Of a DNA stretch of 6,008 bases, positions 1-5,144 are shown piece by piece (the first letter of the stretch is position 1; the number at the start of each line of letters is the position of its first letter). The notes under the pieces are model-generated. The model did not search any database and had not been told where the DNA came from. It saw nothing but the letters and a program-made list of their open reading frames with translations. This DNA is from Nanohaloarchaea archaeon PL-Br10_U2g27 (lineage in GTDB: Archaea; Nanohalarchaeota; Nanosalinia; Nanosalinales; Nanosalinaceae), in NCBI GenBank assembly GCA_001564035.1, contig LKMX01000039.1, positions 1-6,008 of the forward strand, given 5' to 3'. A program made the translations under genes and the position numbers.

Positions 1-1
1 G

Positions 2-547
2 GTTGAGCGGTCGCTTTTAACTTCTGATGGAGAAATTTCTGAGATTCAAAGCTCTGAAAAAGATGTTTTAGAGGTTGAGGTTCCTGAAGGCCGTTTAGTG
101 GAGAAAACTGTTGACGGAGGGACTGAAAGAGTTTTTGATGGTACAGACGAGTCTGCTGCGTTAGAGGCACGGCAGAGCCTTAAGGAACGGCTTAACGATA
201 CTTTGGAGGACTTAGATGATAGGCGAAGCGAGATGCGTGAAGAGTCTTTTGCCGATATAGAAGTCTATGTGCAGCCGGATGCAGGCCTTGGCGATGGAGA
301 GTATGTAGAGCTTAGGAGCTTGGAGTCAGAGGACATTGATTTAGATGGATGGAAGATAAATGATGAAACTGGCAGAGAGTATATTTTCGAGGACGCTACT
401 TTGGCCGCCGGCGATTCAGTCAGAGTTTACAGCAATAATACTGAAGCCGAGCATAACTGGGATACAGCATATGTTTGGAACTCTAATGAAGACACTGCAT
501 ATGTATATGATGCGGAAGATAATTTGGTGAAGGAGTATAGCTACTGA
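2..547 (+). CDS. Lamin-tail-domain (LTD) protein, C-terminal part (5' end outside window)
   Basis: The frame is open from the window's left edge to TGA at 545-547, so only the last 181 residues are seen; a GTG at 98 is in frame, but coding clearly continues upstream of it. Residues about 48-82 are a highly charged, probably helical linker. Residues about 84-181 read as a lamin-tail domain (Ig-like beta fold): EYVELRS, then DLDGWKI, an aromatic REYIF strand, AAGDSVRVY, a HNWDTAYVWN segment and a final DTAYVYDAEDNLV strand ending in EYSY. In prokaryotes this domain is usually found on exported proteins, often fused to nucleases or ComEC-like hydrolases; which one applies here cannot be told. 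The protein is extremely acidic (51 D/E versus 16 K/R), consistent with a halophile and an extracellular location. Its last 7 bases overlap the end of the convergent gene at 541-825. The domain call is firm; the overall function is unknown. Confidence 0.85.
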   Translation, partial: VERSLLTSDGEISEIQSSEKDVLEVEVPEGRLVEKTVDGGTERVFDGTDESAALEARQSLKERLNDTLEDLDDRRSEMREESFADIEVYVQPDAGLGDGEYVELRSLESEDIDLDGWKINDETGREYIFEDATLAAGDSVRVYSNNTEAEHNWDTAYVWNSNEDTAYVYDAEDNLVKEYSY

Positions 548-825
548 ACTTTTTCAGCGTCAATTATCTTGTATTCCTCGCCGGTAAACAGTTTTTTCAT
601 TCTCTTTTCCTCCTCGTCTACCAGCAGAAACAGAGATCCTTTTAAACCGGAAAAATAGCTTTTTACAGAGCCATGGCTTGCTTTTACCGCGACTAGAGCT
701 GCTAGAAACACGTAGGCATAGAGCTGAAACATTAATGTGTAGTAGTTGTAGCCGAAAACCCCTATTACGCCGTAAACAGTTAAGGCAAATGCTAGGCCTA
801 TCAACATGCTTTCCTTAATTCTCAT
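541..825 (-). CDS. Small two-helix membrane protein, function unknown
   Basis: This 94-residue protein is not one I recognise. Two hydrophobic segments, at about residues 7-25 and 29-48, form a helical hairpin, followed by a short amphipathic stretch and a charged C-terminal tail (DEEEKRMKK, then TGEEYKIIDAEKVQ) that is probably cytosolic. It starts with ATG only 6 bases after the stop of the upstream cupin gene (832-1194), with no visible Shine-Dalgarno sequence, so it is probably co-transcribed and translationally coupled with that gene. Its TAG stop at 541-543 lies inside the last codons of the convergent lamin-tail gene. The good membrane topology and tight spacing argue that it is a real gene; no function can be assigned. 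Confidence 0.72.
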   Translation of the reverse strand: MRIKESMLIGLAFALTVYGVIGVFGYNYYTLMFQLYAYVFLAALVAVKASHGSVKSYFSGLKGSLFLLVDEEEKRMKKLFTGEEYKIIDAEKVQ

Positions 826-831
826 ACTGCT

Positions 832-1194
832 TCATCTGCTTTCGCTGTAGGGATCTTCTATTCGTGTTATTTCTTCAGGCCTGTAAGGGAATGAGATTTC
901 TAAGACTTTGGCTACTTTAGAGTCTATGTTTTGGAGCTGGTGTTTCTCTCCGCTTCTTATGATTTCTGCTTTGCCTTTTTCTAGTTCTTTCATCTCTCCT
1001 TCCAGTCGCAAGGTGATGTTTCCTTCTTCCAGGTAGATGATATCTGCTTGAGTATCGTGTTTTGAATAGGAGGTCATTTCATCCGCGTTTATCACTAATC
1101 GGCGTATGCCCAGCATTCCTCGTTCTCCGCCCACATCTACCTGTGTAACGAGTATCTGGTTCTCGTAACCCCAAGGCTTCTCAATTCTCCCCAT
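832..1194 (-). CDS. Small cupin protein of the mannose-6-phosphate isomerase / mannose-1-phosphate guanylyltransferase C-terminal type
   Basis: This 120-residue single-domain cupin matches the C-terminal cupin domain of type II phosphomannose isomerase/GDP-mannose pyrophosphorylase. It has the entry motif KPWGYE (residues 6-11), a central cupin strand containing KHDTQADIIYLEEG (45-58), GEKHQLQN (82-89, with His85), and the family-like ending ITRIEDPY (109-116). Of the usual metal ligands, His46 and His85 are visible, but the second His/Glu pair of motif 1 appears replaced by Thr/Ala-Asp. Metal binding, and therefore isomerase activity, is uncertain. Stand-alone cupins of this type occur in sugar-nucleotide and polysaccharide gene sets. 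ATG at 1192-1194 lies about 27 bases after a TATA box (1219-1225), suggesting a leaderless mRNA that also carries the small membrane-protein gene downstream. The fold is confident; the substrate is unknown. Confidence 0.85.
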   Translation of the reverse strand: MGRIEKPWGYENQILVTQVDVGGERGMLGIRRLVINADEMTSYSKHDTQADIIYLEEGNITLRLEGEMKELEKGKAEIIRSGEKHQLQNIDSKVAKVLEISFPYRPEEITRIEDPYSESR

Positions 1195-1218
1195 AACTTG
1201 TTTAATAGGCCTTTAATC

Positions 1219-1225
1219 TTATACC
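1219..1225 (-). promoter_or_regulatory. TATA box for the small cupin / membrane-protein pair
   Basis: On the minus strand the sequence reads GGTATAA, centred about 27 bases upstream of the ATG at 1194, the archaeal spacing for leaderless transcription. It sits in the 36-base gap after the Nudix gene, so the cupin at 832-1194 can be transcribed separately from the block above. Between box and start are two ATTAAA copies on the minus strand (1201-1206 and 1212-1217), 11 bases apart, flanking an AGGCCT. Confidence 0.6.
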
Positions 1226-1230
1226 TCTTT

Positions 1231-1767
1231 CTAAAGATCGTTGAACCCTTTCTTCAGCAGAAAATACTCTGTAGGTTCGGTAAGTTCTATCTCCTGAAGA
1301 TCAGAGAGTTCGATCCAGCTGTGACCATCCGCTTCATCATTAAGTTCGATTGAGACATCTTTTTCCAAAGTTTTAGAATATAGATACCAGTAATGGTAGT
1401 CAGCACCTCTTCTACATGGATCTTCCAGCTTTTCCTCTGTTATTAGTTCTGGATCTGTGATTTCAAGGCCTGTTTCTTCTCTAACTTCTCTTATGACTGC
1501 TTTATCAGGATCTTCGTTTTTGTCAAGATGGCCTGCTGGAATCGTGTGCTTGAAAGGATACTTTCTCCTGTTAAGCAAAAGAACTTTTCCCTCCTTAAAT
1601 ATTAAAGCGCCTACAGATATGTGGACGACTTCTCCACTCTCTCTGTAGTGTTCTAGGCCTTCGTTTAGAATCATTCGGGAATTTTCATGGCCTTCAGAAC
1701 ACGTATAGTATTCTCTTCCGTCTTCAGATTTGGCTTCAGCTTTTTTACCACAAGTTATGCATTTCAT
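1231..1767 (-). CDS. Nudix hydrolase with N-terminal zinc-ribbon-like segment
   Basis: The protein has 178 residues. Residues 1-30 carry Cys3, Cys6, Cys23 and His27 in a CxxC...CxxxH arrangement, which looks like a small zinc-binding ribbon. The Nudix domain follows at about 48-170. The Nudix box is a perfect match to GX5EX7REUXEEXGU at residues 79-101 (Gly79, Glu85, Arg93-Glu94, Glu97-Glu98, Gly100), so Mg-dependent cleavage of a nucleoside diphosphate linked to another moiety is expected. The IPAGH run before the box is typical of general Nudix enzymes. The substrate cannot be read from sequence; a sugar nucleotide or a damaged nucleotide are both possible. A zinc ribbon before a Nudix domain recalls NudC, but the NudC SQPWPFPxS signature after the box is absent. 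The start overlaps the end of the upstream cupin gene by 23 bases, and a GAGG at 1777-1780 may serve as its ribosome-binding site. Confidence 0.92.
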   Translation of the reverse strand: MKCITCGKKAEAKSEDGREYYTCSEGHENSRMILNEGLEHYRESGEVVHISVGALIFKEGKVLLLNRRKYPFKHTIPAGHLDKNEDPDKAVIREVREETGLEITDPELITEEKLEDPCRRGADYHYWYLYSKTLEKDVSIELNDEADGHSWIELSDLQEIELTEPTEYFLLKKGFNDL

Positions 1768-2362
1768 CTAGTTTGTCCTCGTAATACGTTAGTTCCGGAA
1801 ATTTTAGTGCTTTTGCATGCCCATATAACTGGCGTCCCTCAAGATCCCATTTGCCTACTGTTCTTTCCTCCAGTTCAGGATCTCCTCTCGCAACTATCAA
1901 CCGGCTTCCAGGCTCCCGAGACCTTATTCCGTGATACATGCCTGCTGGAATTAGCAGCGGCCCATCCATTTCTATATTTACGAATCCTGACTCCGACTCT
2001 TTGGAAGCCACGTCCATTTGAAATCTGCCTGTTGGAACGTAGAGCTCAGGAGTGTTATGGACATGTATGAGTTCAGGATATTCTCTGAGCTCCTCTGAAA
2101 ACCTGTACTTTAGCTCTACAGGCGAATTTTCGGAGTTCATAAAGTAGAAACCATTTTCAGTCCTCGAATCACAACTGATTACTTCTTCATCGCCCAAGAT
2201 CGTTGAATCAATATATAGGCCTGTAATCCCTGGATCTTCGTTTAGCTGCGTGTAATCGCCTTCTTCGATATGTCCGTTGTCCTCCATCGCCACAAAACCA
2301 GGCCTTTCTAGTAACTCTTGGGCCTCATCCCAGTCTCCAATATAGGTTACTTCTTCAAACAT
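1745..2362 (-). CDS. Cupin-domain protein, first gene of the minus-strand block
   Basis: This 205-residue protein has both classical cupin motifs. Motif 1 is HVHNTPELYVPTG (His100, His102, Glu106, Gly112), fitting HXH(X)3E(X)5G. Motif 2 is GPLLIPAGMYHGIRS (Gly134, Pro139, Gly141, His144), fitting G(X)4PXG(X)2H. All four expected metal ligands are therefore present, unlike the smaller cupin at 832-1194. The N-terminal 90 residues are acidic and unassigned. I do not recognise a specific subfamily: it lacks the look of archaeal cupin phosphoglucose isomerase and of RmlC epimerases. Sugar isomerase, epimerase or dioxygenase roles are all open. ATG at 2360-2362 follows directly after a perfect inverted repeat (2364-2380) and an AT-rich promoter element, so this gene probably opens an operon with the Nudix gene, whose start overlaps its last 23 bases. 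Confidence 0.85.
   Translation of the reverse strand: MFEEVTYIGDWDEAQELLERPGFVAMEDNGHIEEGDYTQLNEDPGITGLYIDSTILGDEEVISCDSRTENGFYFMNSENSPVELKYRFSEELREYPELIHVHNTPELYVPTGRFQMDVASKESESGFVNIEMDGPLLIPAGMYHGIRSREPGSRLIVARGDPELEERTVGKWDLEGRQLYGHAKALKFPELTYYEDKLDEMHNLW
1777..1780 (-). promoter_or_regulatory. Possible Shine-Dalgarno sequence for the Nudix gene
   Basis: The minus strand reads GAGG 9 bases before the ATG at 1767, inside the end of the upstream cupin gene. It is the only start in the window with a recognisable Shine-Dalgarno match, in keeping with archaea that use leaderless starts for first genes and Shine-Dalgarno or coupled starts inside operons. Confidence 0.4.
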
Positions 2363-2363
2363 C

Positions 2364-2380
2364 GTAATACTTTGTATTAC
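2364..2380. promoter_or_regulatory. Perfect 17-bp inverted repeat, probable operator of the cupin/Nudix block
   Basis: GTAATAC-TTT-GTATTAC has two perfect 7-base arms and a 3-base spacer. It begins one base upstream of the cupin ATG (2362) and lies between the AT-rich promoter element and the start codon, so a bound dimeric regulator would block transcription initiation. The regulator is not identified. Confidence 0.55.
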
Positions 2381-2390
2381 TTTTTCTTTG

Positions 2391-2400
2391 TTTTTAAATT
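2391..2400. promoter_or_regulatory. Shared AT-rich TATA element between divergent genes
   Basis: TTTTTAAATT contains the self-complementary core TTTAAA (2393-2398). It is centred about 24 bases before the plus-strand ATG at 2420 (leaderless spacing) and about 33 bases before the minus-strand ATG at 2362 (short leader). One box may serve both directions. Confidence 0.5.
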
Positions 2401-2419
2401 ATGAGCTCAAATCTATGTT

Positions 2420-2830
2420 ATGGCGAACGAACATCTGCGTTCGATGCTTACAGGAGAGTCTCGTTCATACGGTTTTACTATAGCCTTTTGGGGGAGCGGC
2501 GCAGCACTAATAAATGAGTTTGGTGTGCCAGAACTGTTTCCTGCGCTCTTGTTCGGCATAGGCGCCATCACAGGCTTCGCTTTACTGGCCTTTCTAGCTC
2601 TGAGAATGGAAGAACCAGAAGAAGCAACTTCTAACAAGAATTTGATAATTATTTCAGGCATACACTATATTTCAGCACTACTGCCTATCATATCAGCATA
2701 CATTATTGCTTCATCAGGACTAGAAATATATACAAGCTTTTTCTTGTCAGGCGCAGGAGTATCGCTGCTTTACACCCTGTTGTCGGTACAGGAGCAGAAT
2801 ATGGCCAGGCTTCTTGAGAAATACTTATGA
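2420..2830 (+). CDS. Four-helix integral membrane protein, function unknown
   Basis: This 136-residue protein has four predicted transmembrane helices, at about 17-35, 39-62, 75-98 and 104-123. The loop between helices 2 and 3 is acidic (RMEEPEEATSNKN), and the C-terminus is a short polar helix (QEQNMARLLEKYL). The helices are rich in Gly, Ala and Ser (for example FGIGAITGF and LSGAGVSLL), which suggests tight helix packing rather than a nonspecific hydrophobic stretch. I do not recognise the family. It is transcribed divergently from the cupin/Nudix block, and its ATG lies about 24 bases after the TTTAAA core shared with that block, fitting a leaderless transcript. It ends 51 bases before the convergent RHH-nucleotidyltransferase gene. 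It carries no AGGCCT palindrome, unlike all its neighbours. Confidence 0.8.
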   Translation: MANEHLRSMLTGESRSYGFTIAFWGSGAALINEFGVPELFPALLFGIGAITGFALLAFLALRMEEPEEATSNKNLIIISGIHYISALLPIISAYIIASSGLEIYTSFFLSGAGVSLLYTLLSVQEQNMARLLEKYL

Positions 2831-2881
2831 AAATAAGCTGCGACCGAGATTTGAAAAATTTGTAATCCTTTATTTAGTTAT
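2831..2881. terminator. Convergent 3' ends, possible T-rich terminators
   Basis: This 51-base gap separates the ends of the membrane-protein gene and the RHH-nucleotidyltransferase gene. It holds a T5 run on the minus strand (2854-2858) and T-rich sequence on the plus strand from about 2868. Archaeal terminators are short T tracts, so both are candidates, but neither is strong and there is no clear hairpin. Confidence 0.3.
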
Positions 2882-3628
2882 TTATTCGACTTTTCTCCAG
2901 TCTCCGCCGTAAATATAGCCTGTTAAATCCTTTTTTCTTGAAAGCTCCTCGAAAGTTTTGTGGAGGCCTCCTTCCTGAAGCTGACTAAATATTTCTGGTT
3001 CAAATATGTAAGCTCCTGCGTTGATCAGTCTTGTGGGCTCTTCTCCTGGATCAGGTTTCTCATCAAAGCCTTGGATTGTTCTGCCTTTCATATTTACAAC
3101 CCCATAGTTTGTGGGGTCTTGAACTGTTGTCAGCGCCATTGACGCCGTCTTGTTTTCGTCCCTGTGGACTTGAAGCATATCTCTGAGATCAATATCGGCT
3201 ATTACATCCCCGTTGATGGCGAAAAAAGTTTTGCCTACACTATCTTTTATCTCTTTGAGGGCTGTAGCCGTTCCTTTATCCGCGCTATCTGAAACATATT
3301 TTAGCCTTAGGCCTCTCCACTCTTTGCCGAAATGGTTTTCCAAGTTTTCAGAGTTAGATCCTGCCAAAAGTATAATTCGTTGAATGCCTTTGGAAGCAAG
3401 CATATCAAATACGTGACACATCAATGGCTTTCCGTCAACATTTTTTAGAGGATTGTAGGCCTCTCCGCCACAGAACACCGCTGCTGTATCTATTTCCTGT
3501 TCTCTAACATAGTTTTGGATTATTTCTTCCACCATCTGAGACCTGTTCATTGATCGATATTCGGCTTCAGAATCGATTCTGTCGACAAGAACATTATCAA
3601 GCGTGAGAGAAACCCTCTTCTTCGACAT
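2882..3628 (-). CDS. Ribbon-helix-helix DNA-binding domain fused to a degenerate sugar-phosphate nucleotidyltransferase domain
   Basis: I chose the ATG at 3626-3628 (248 residues) because MSKKRVSLTLD begins a CopG/MetJ-type ribbon-helix-helix domain exactly; a GTG eight codons upstream (3652) is the alternative. Residues 3-43 are the RHH domain: beta strand KRVSLTLD, helix VLVDRIDSEAEY, then RSMNRSQMVEEIIQNYV. Residues 47-248 are a Rossmann-like nucleotidyltransferase domain of the NTP_transferase family: VFCGGEAYNPL (51-61), GKPLM (66-70), DKGTATALKEI (117-127), FFAINGDVIADIDL (135-148, metal-binding Asp141), GFDEKP (187-192) and INAGAYIFEPEIF (202-214). The GxGTRLxPLT...PKP loop is shortened and lacks its Arg, and the usual W-x-D-x-G-T-P ending is replaced by WRKVE followed by a stop. 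Activity is therefore doubtful, and a sugar-nucleotide-sensing regulator is plausible (inference). It lies 27 bases downstream of the formyltransferase gene and is probably in the same operon. Confidence 0.88.
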   Translation of the reverse strand: MSKKRVSLTLDNVLVDRIDSEAEYRSMNRSQMVEEIIQNYVREQEIDTAAVFCGGEAYNPLKNVDGKPLMCHVFDMLASKGIQRIILLAGSNSENLENHFGKEWRGLRLKYVSDSADKGTATALKEIKDSVGKTFFAINGDVIADIDLRDMLQVHRDENKTASMALTTVQDPTNYGVVNMKGRTIQGFDEKPDPGEEPTRLINAGAYIFEPEIFSQLQEGGLHKTFEELSRKKDLTGYIYGGDWRKVE

Positions 3629-3655
3629 AACACTGATATTGGTCGCACACACTTT

Positions 3656-4333
3656 TTAGTCTGAGCCATCAACTTTCTCAATCGACAAATTCAAACTGTA
3701 AACACTTCCATCTTTCTCAAAGACGCCCAGGCCTTTATCCCTGTAAGACAGGCCTCTAAGCAAGTCTATTGCATCTTCAAGACTCATCTCTTCTTGGAGA
3801 TCAAGTCTCGACAGCTCATCCAACTCTCTTTTATAATGCATACTCCCCTCATCTACGTCTTGAGGCTCTGCTTCAGCACCCTTACGTATCTCACGCCAGT
3901 TCTGCTTAAACAAATCTACTATCTCAGACATTAACCGGCTTCTTAACGAATACGCTGTGTCTTCAGGCCTTACCTCGACTTCTCTCCTCGCTATTACCGG
4001 GCCTGTATCTACGCCCTCGTCCATAAAATGTATAGTCACTCCTGCAGGACTTTCATCGATTATAGGCCATATATACGGATGTGCAGCACGATTATAAGGT
4101 AAGTAAGATGGGTGCAAGTTGACCGCTCCTTTTTCAGGAATTTCCAACACTTCTTTAGGAACAATGTGCTCGAAACCGGAAGAAACAACCAGATCAGGCC
4201 TCTCATCTTTGATAAAGCCGAAAGCGTCTTTATTTTCAAAAACCCCTATTACTTCCGCCTCATCTTGTTTTTTAAGCCAGTCTAAGACATTTTTACCGGC
4301 TTCGTTCATTCCTAGAAAAACCAGAGACACCAT
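3656..4333 (-). CDS. N10-formyltetrahydrofolate-type formyltransferase, probably acting on an amino sugar
   Basis: This 225-residue protein has the formyltransferase fold. The catalytic triad is visible as Asn72 and His74 in VNLHPSYLPYNRAAHP and Asp109 in MDEGVDTGPV. The N-terminus (VSLVFLGMNEAG) is a Rossmann-type nucleotide/cofactor strand-loop. The region from about 165 to 220 (MHYKRELDELSRLDL, then AIDLLRGLSY, then KDGSVYSLNLSIE) matches the short C-terminal part of sugar formyltransferases rather than the longer OB-fold domain of methionyl-tRNA formyltransferase. Archaea do not formylate initiator Met-tRNA, so an amino-sugar N-formyltransferase (VioF/QdtF/WbtJ-like in role) is the best reading; the exact sugar is unknown. 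ATG at 4331-4333 lies about 29 bases after an AATTTAAT box, indicating a nearly leaderless transcript. It is first gene of the unit containing the RHH-nucleotidyltransferase and divergent from the gene at 4413. Confidence 0.9.
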   Translation of the reverse strand: MVSLVFLGMNEAGKNVLDWLKKQDEAEVIGVFENKDAFGFIKDERPDLVVSSGFEHIVPKEVLEIPEKGAVNLHPSYLPYNRAAHPYIWPIIDESPAGVTIHFMDEGVDTGPVIARREVEVRPEDTAYSLRSRLMSEIVDLFKQNWREIRKGAEAEPQDVDEGSMHYKRELDELSRLDLQEEMSLEDAIDLLRGLSYRDKGLGVFEKDGSVYSLNLSIEKVDGSD

Positions 4334-4358
4334 GCTTCAATATTAAGGCGGAGAACGT

Positions 4359-4366
4359 ATTAAATT
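4359..4366 (-). promoter_or_regulatory. TATA box of the formyltransferase unit
   Basis: The minus strand reads AATTTAAT, centred about 29 bases before the ATG at 4333. Transcription would begin within a few bases of the start codon, and no Shine-Dalgarno sequence is present. Confidence 0.55.
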
Positions 4367-4382
4367 CTTTGAGCCACTAAAG

Positions 4383-4390
4383 GTTTAATT
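4383..4390 (+). promoter_or_regulatory. TATA box of the ParB/SerK-like gene
   Basis: GTTTAATT (from 4383) is centred about 27 bases before ATG 4413. This spacing supports a leaderless transcript and favours ATG 4413 over the in-frame GTG at 4407. The box overlaps the left arm of the inverted repeat at 4388-4404. Confidence 0.55.
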
Positions 4391-4404
4391 TCTCACCGAG
4401 AAAT
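4388..4404. promoter_or_regulatory. Perfect 17-bp inverted repeat, probable operator of the ParB/SerK-like gene
   Basis: ATTTCTC-ACC-GAGAAAT has two perfect 7-base arms and a 3-base spacer, overlapping the end of the TATA box and finishing 8 bases before ATG 4413. It has the same 7-3-7 geometry as the repeat at 2364-2380 but a different sequence. The RHH protein encoded in the adjacent divergent unit is a candidate ligand (inference). Confidence 0.5.
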
Positions 4405-4412
4405 GTGTGGAT

Positions 4413-5123
4413 ATGTATGAGCAGAAAAGGATCAGGTACGAGTATTTTCACAGGCCTCTTCCCGAGTTCTTGAAATGGTTTTATCAAGGCTTGAAAGCTC
4501 ATATTTCGGTTAAAATACACAACACGTTTTCCCATCTGCTTGGCCCTAAAAAATACTTGAACCTGCTTAAAAAAATAAGAAGCCGAAAGCTAGGAAACAG
4601 CTCATACGTAGAGATTCGTGGAGTAAGGCCTGAATCGATAAAGTATATTTCTCCGACGCGAGAAGAGCAGAAATGGTTTTCAACAGGCAAATTAAAAGGA
4701 GGTAACTGGGATAAAGGCTTAGATGAGTATAACGACCTTCCTTTCCATAGAGCGATGGTTAAGAGGATAGAGAAAGGCCTTGAATGGGATGAGATTGAAG
4801 AAGTTAAGGAAGCGAGAAAAGGAGGCATTAAATGGCCCGGGAAACCTTACAAAGTCGATAGAGATATTGAAAAGACCGAAGAACTGCTTAAATCAATCAA
4901 GCAAGAAGGTTATAAAACGCAGGAAGAGCTCAGAGACACGAGTTACGAAGCAGCTGAGGAGAACTGGGATTTGAAGGCGTTAAACGAGGTCTGCGTAGAT
5001 CTTGACCGAAACGGAAACCCTTTGTTTGTGGATGGCCGGCATCGACTCAGCATAGCCAAAATACTAGGCCTAGAAAAAATACCTGTCCGTATAGTTATGC
5101 GGCACAAAAAACTGGAAAAATAA
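4413..5123 (+). CDS. Uncharacterised protein with ParB/SerK-like C-terminal motif
   Basis: I prefer ATG at 4413 (236 residues) over the GTG at 4407, because 4413 is 27 bases after the TATA-like GTTTAATT, as expected for a leaderless mRNA. Residues 1-60 are rich in basic and aromatic residues. The middle (95-190) contains LKGGNWDKG, an ERxxxGxxW-like stretch (RIEKGLEWDEIEE) and IKQEGYKTQEEL. Residues about 190-233 (NEVCVDLDRNG, then LFVDGRHRLSIAKILGL, then KIPVRIVMRH) resemble the core of the ParB/sulfiredoxin fold, in which the DGxHR segment binds phosphates of a nucleotide; the archaeal serine kinase SerK has the same kind of motif. From memory, haloarchaea have similar proteins near glycosylation genes, usually annotated as hypothetical. 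It is notably more basic than its neighbours. A nucleotide-dependent enzyme is possible but unproven; a chromosome-partitioning role is unlikely given the lack of a ParB DNA-binding domain or a parA neighbour. Confidence 0.85.
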   Translation: MYEQKRIRYEYFHRPLPEFLKWFYQGLKAHISVKIHNTFSHLLGPKKYLNLLKKIRSRKLGNSSYVEIRGVRPESIKYISPTREEQKWFSTGKLKGGNWDKGLDEYNDLPFHRAMVKRIEKGLEWDEIEEVKEARKGGIKWPGKPYKVDRDIEKTEELLKSIKQEGYKTQEELRDTSYEAAEENWDLKALNEVCVDLDRNGNPLFVDGRHRLSIAKILGLEKIPVRIVMRHKKLEK

Positions 5124-5144
5124 CAGGTTATTAGTATTTCCGAA

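Noticed and set aside
1687..2070. A 127-codon open frame on the plus strand, antisense to the Nudix and cupin genes
   Set aside because: It lies opposite two genes with clear domain motifs, its product is rich in Phe, Leu and Pro with no domain, and it is not acidic like the other proteins of this genome.
2882..2890. A frameshift or nonsense mutation truncating the nucleotidyltransferase
   Set aside because: Translations past the stop in the minus-strand frames quickly hit stops and show no WxDxGTP-like continuation, so the short end appears to be genuine.
3629..3652. Longer form of the RHH fusion starting at GTG 3652
   Set aside because: The extra eight residues precede the usual first strand of an RHH domain and have no homology or ribosome-binding signal; ATG 3628 fits the family start. 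It remains possible.
3656..4333. Reading the gene as methionyl-tRNA formyltransferase
   Set aside because: It is about 90 residues shorter than bacterial Fmt, lacks a full C-terminal OB domain, and the genome context is archaeal, where initiator tRNA is not formylated.
4499..4828. A 109-codon minus-strand frame opposite the ParB/SerK-like gene
   Set aside because: No domain, no promoter at its start, and the opposite strand carries a gene with a recognisable motif and a well-placed TATA box.
4413..5123. Reading the gene as a ParB chromosome-partitioning protein
   Set aside because: Only the short DGRHRL-type segment is ParB-like; there is no helix-turn-helix DNA-binding domain, no parA neighbour and no centromere-like repeat nearby.
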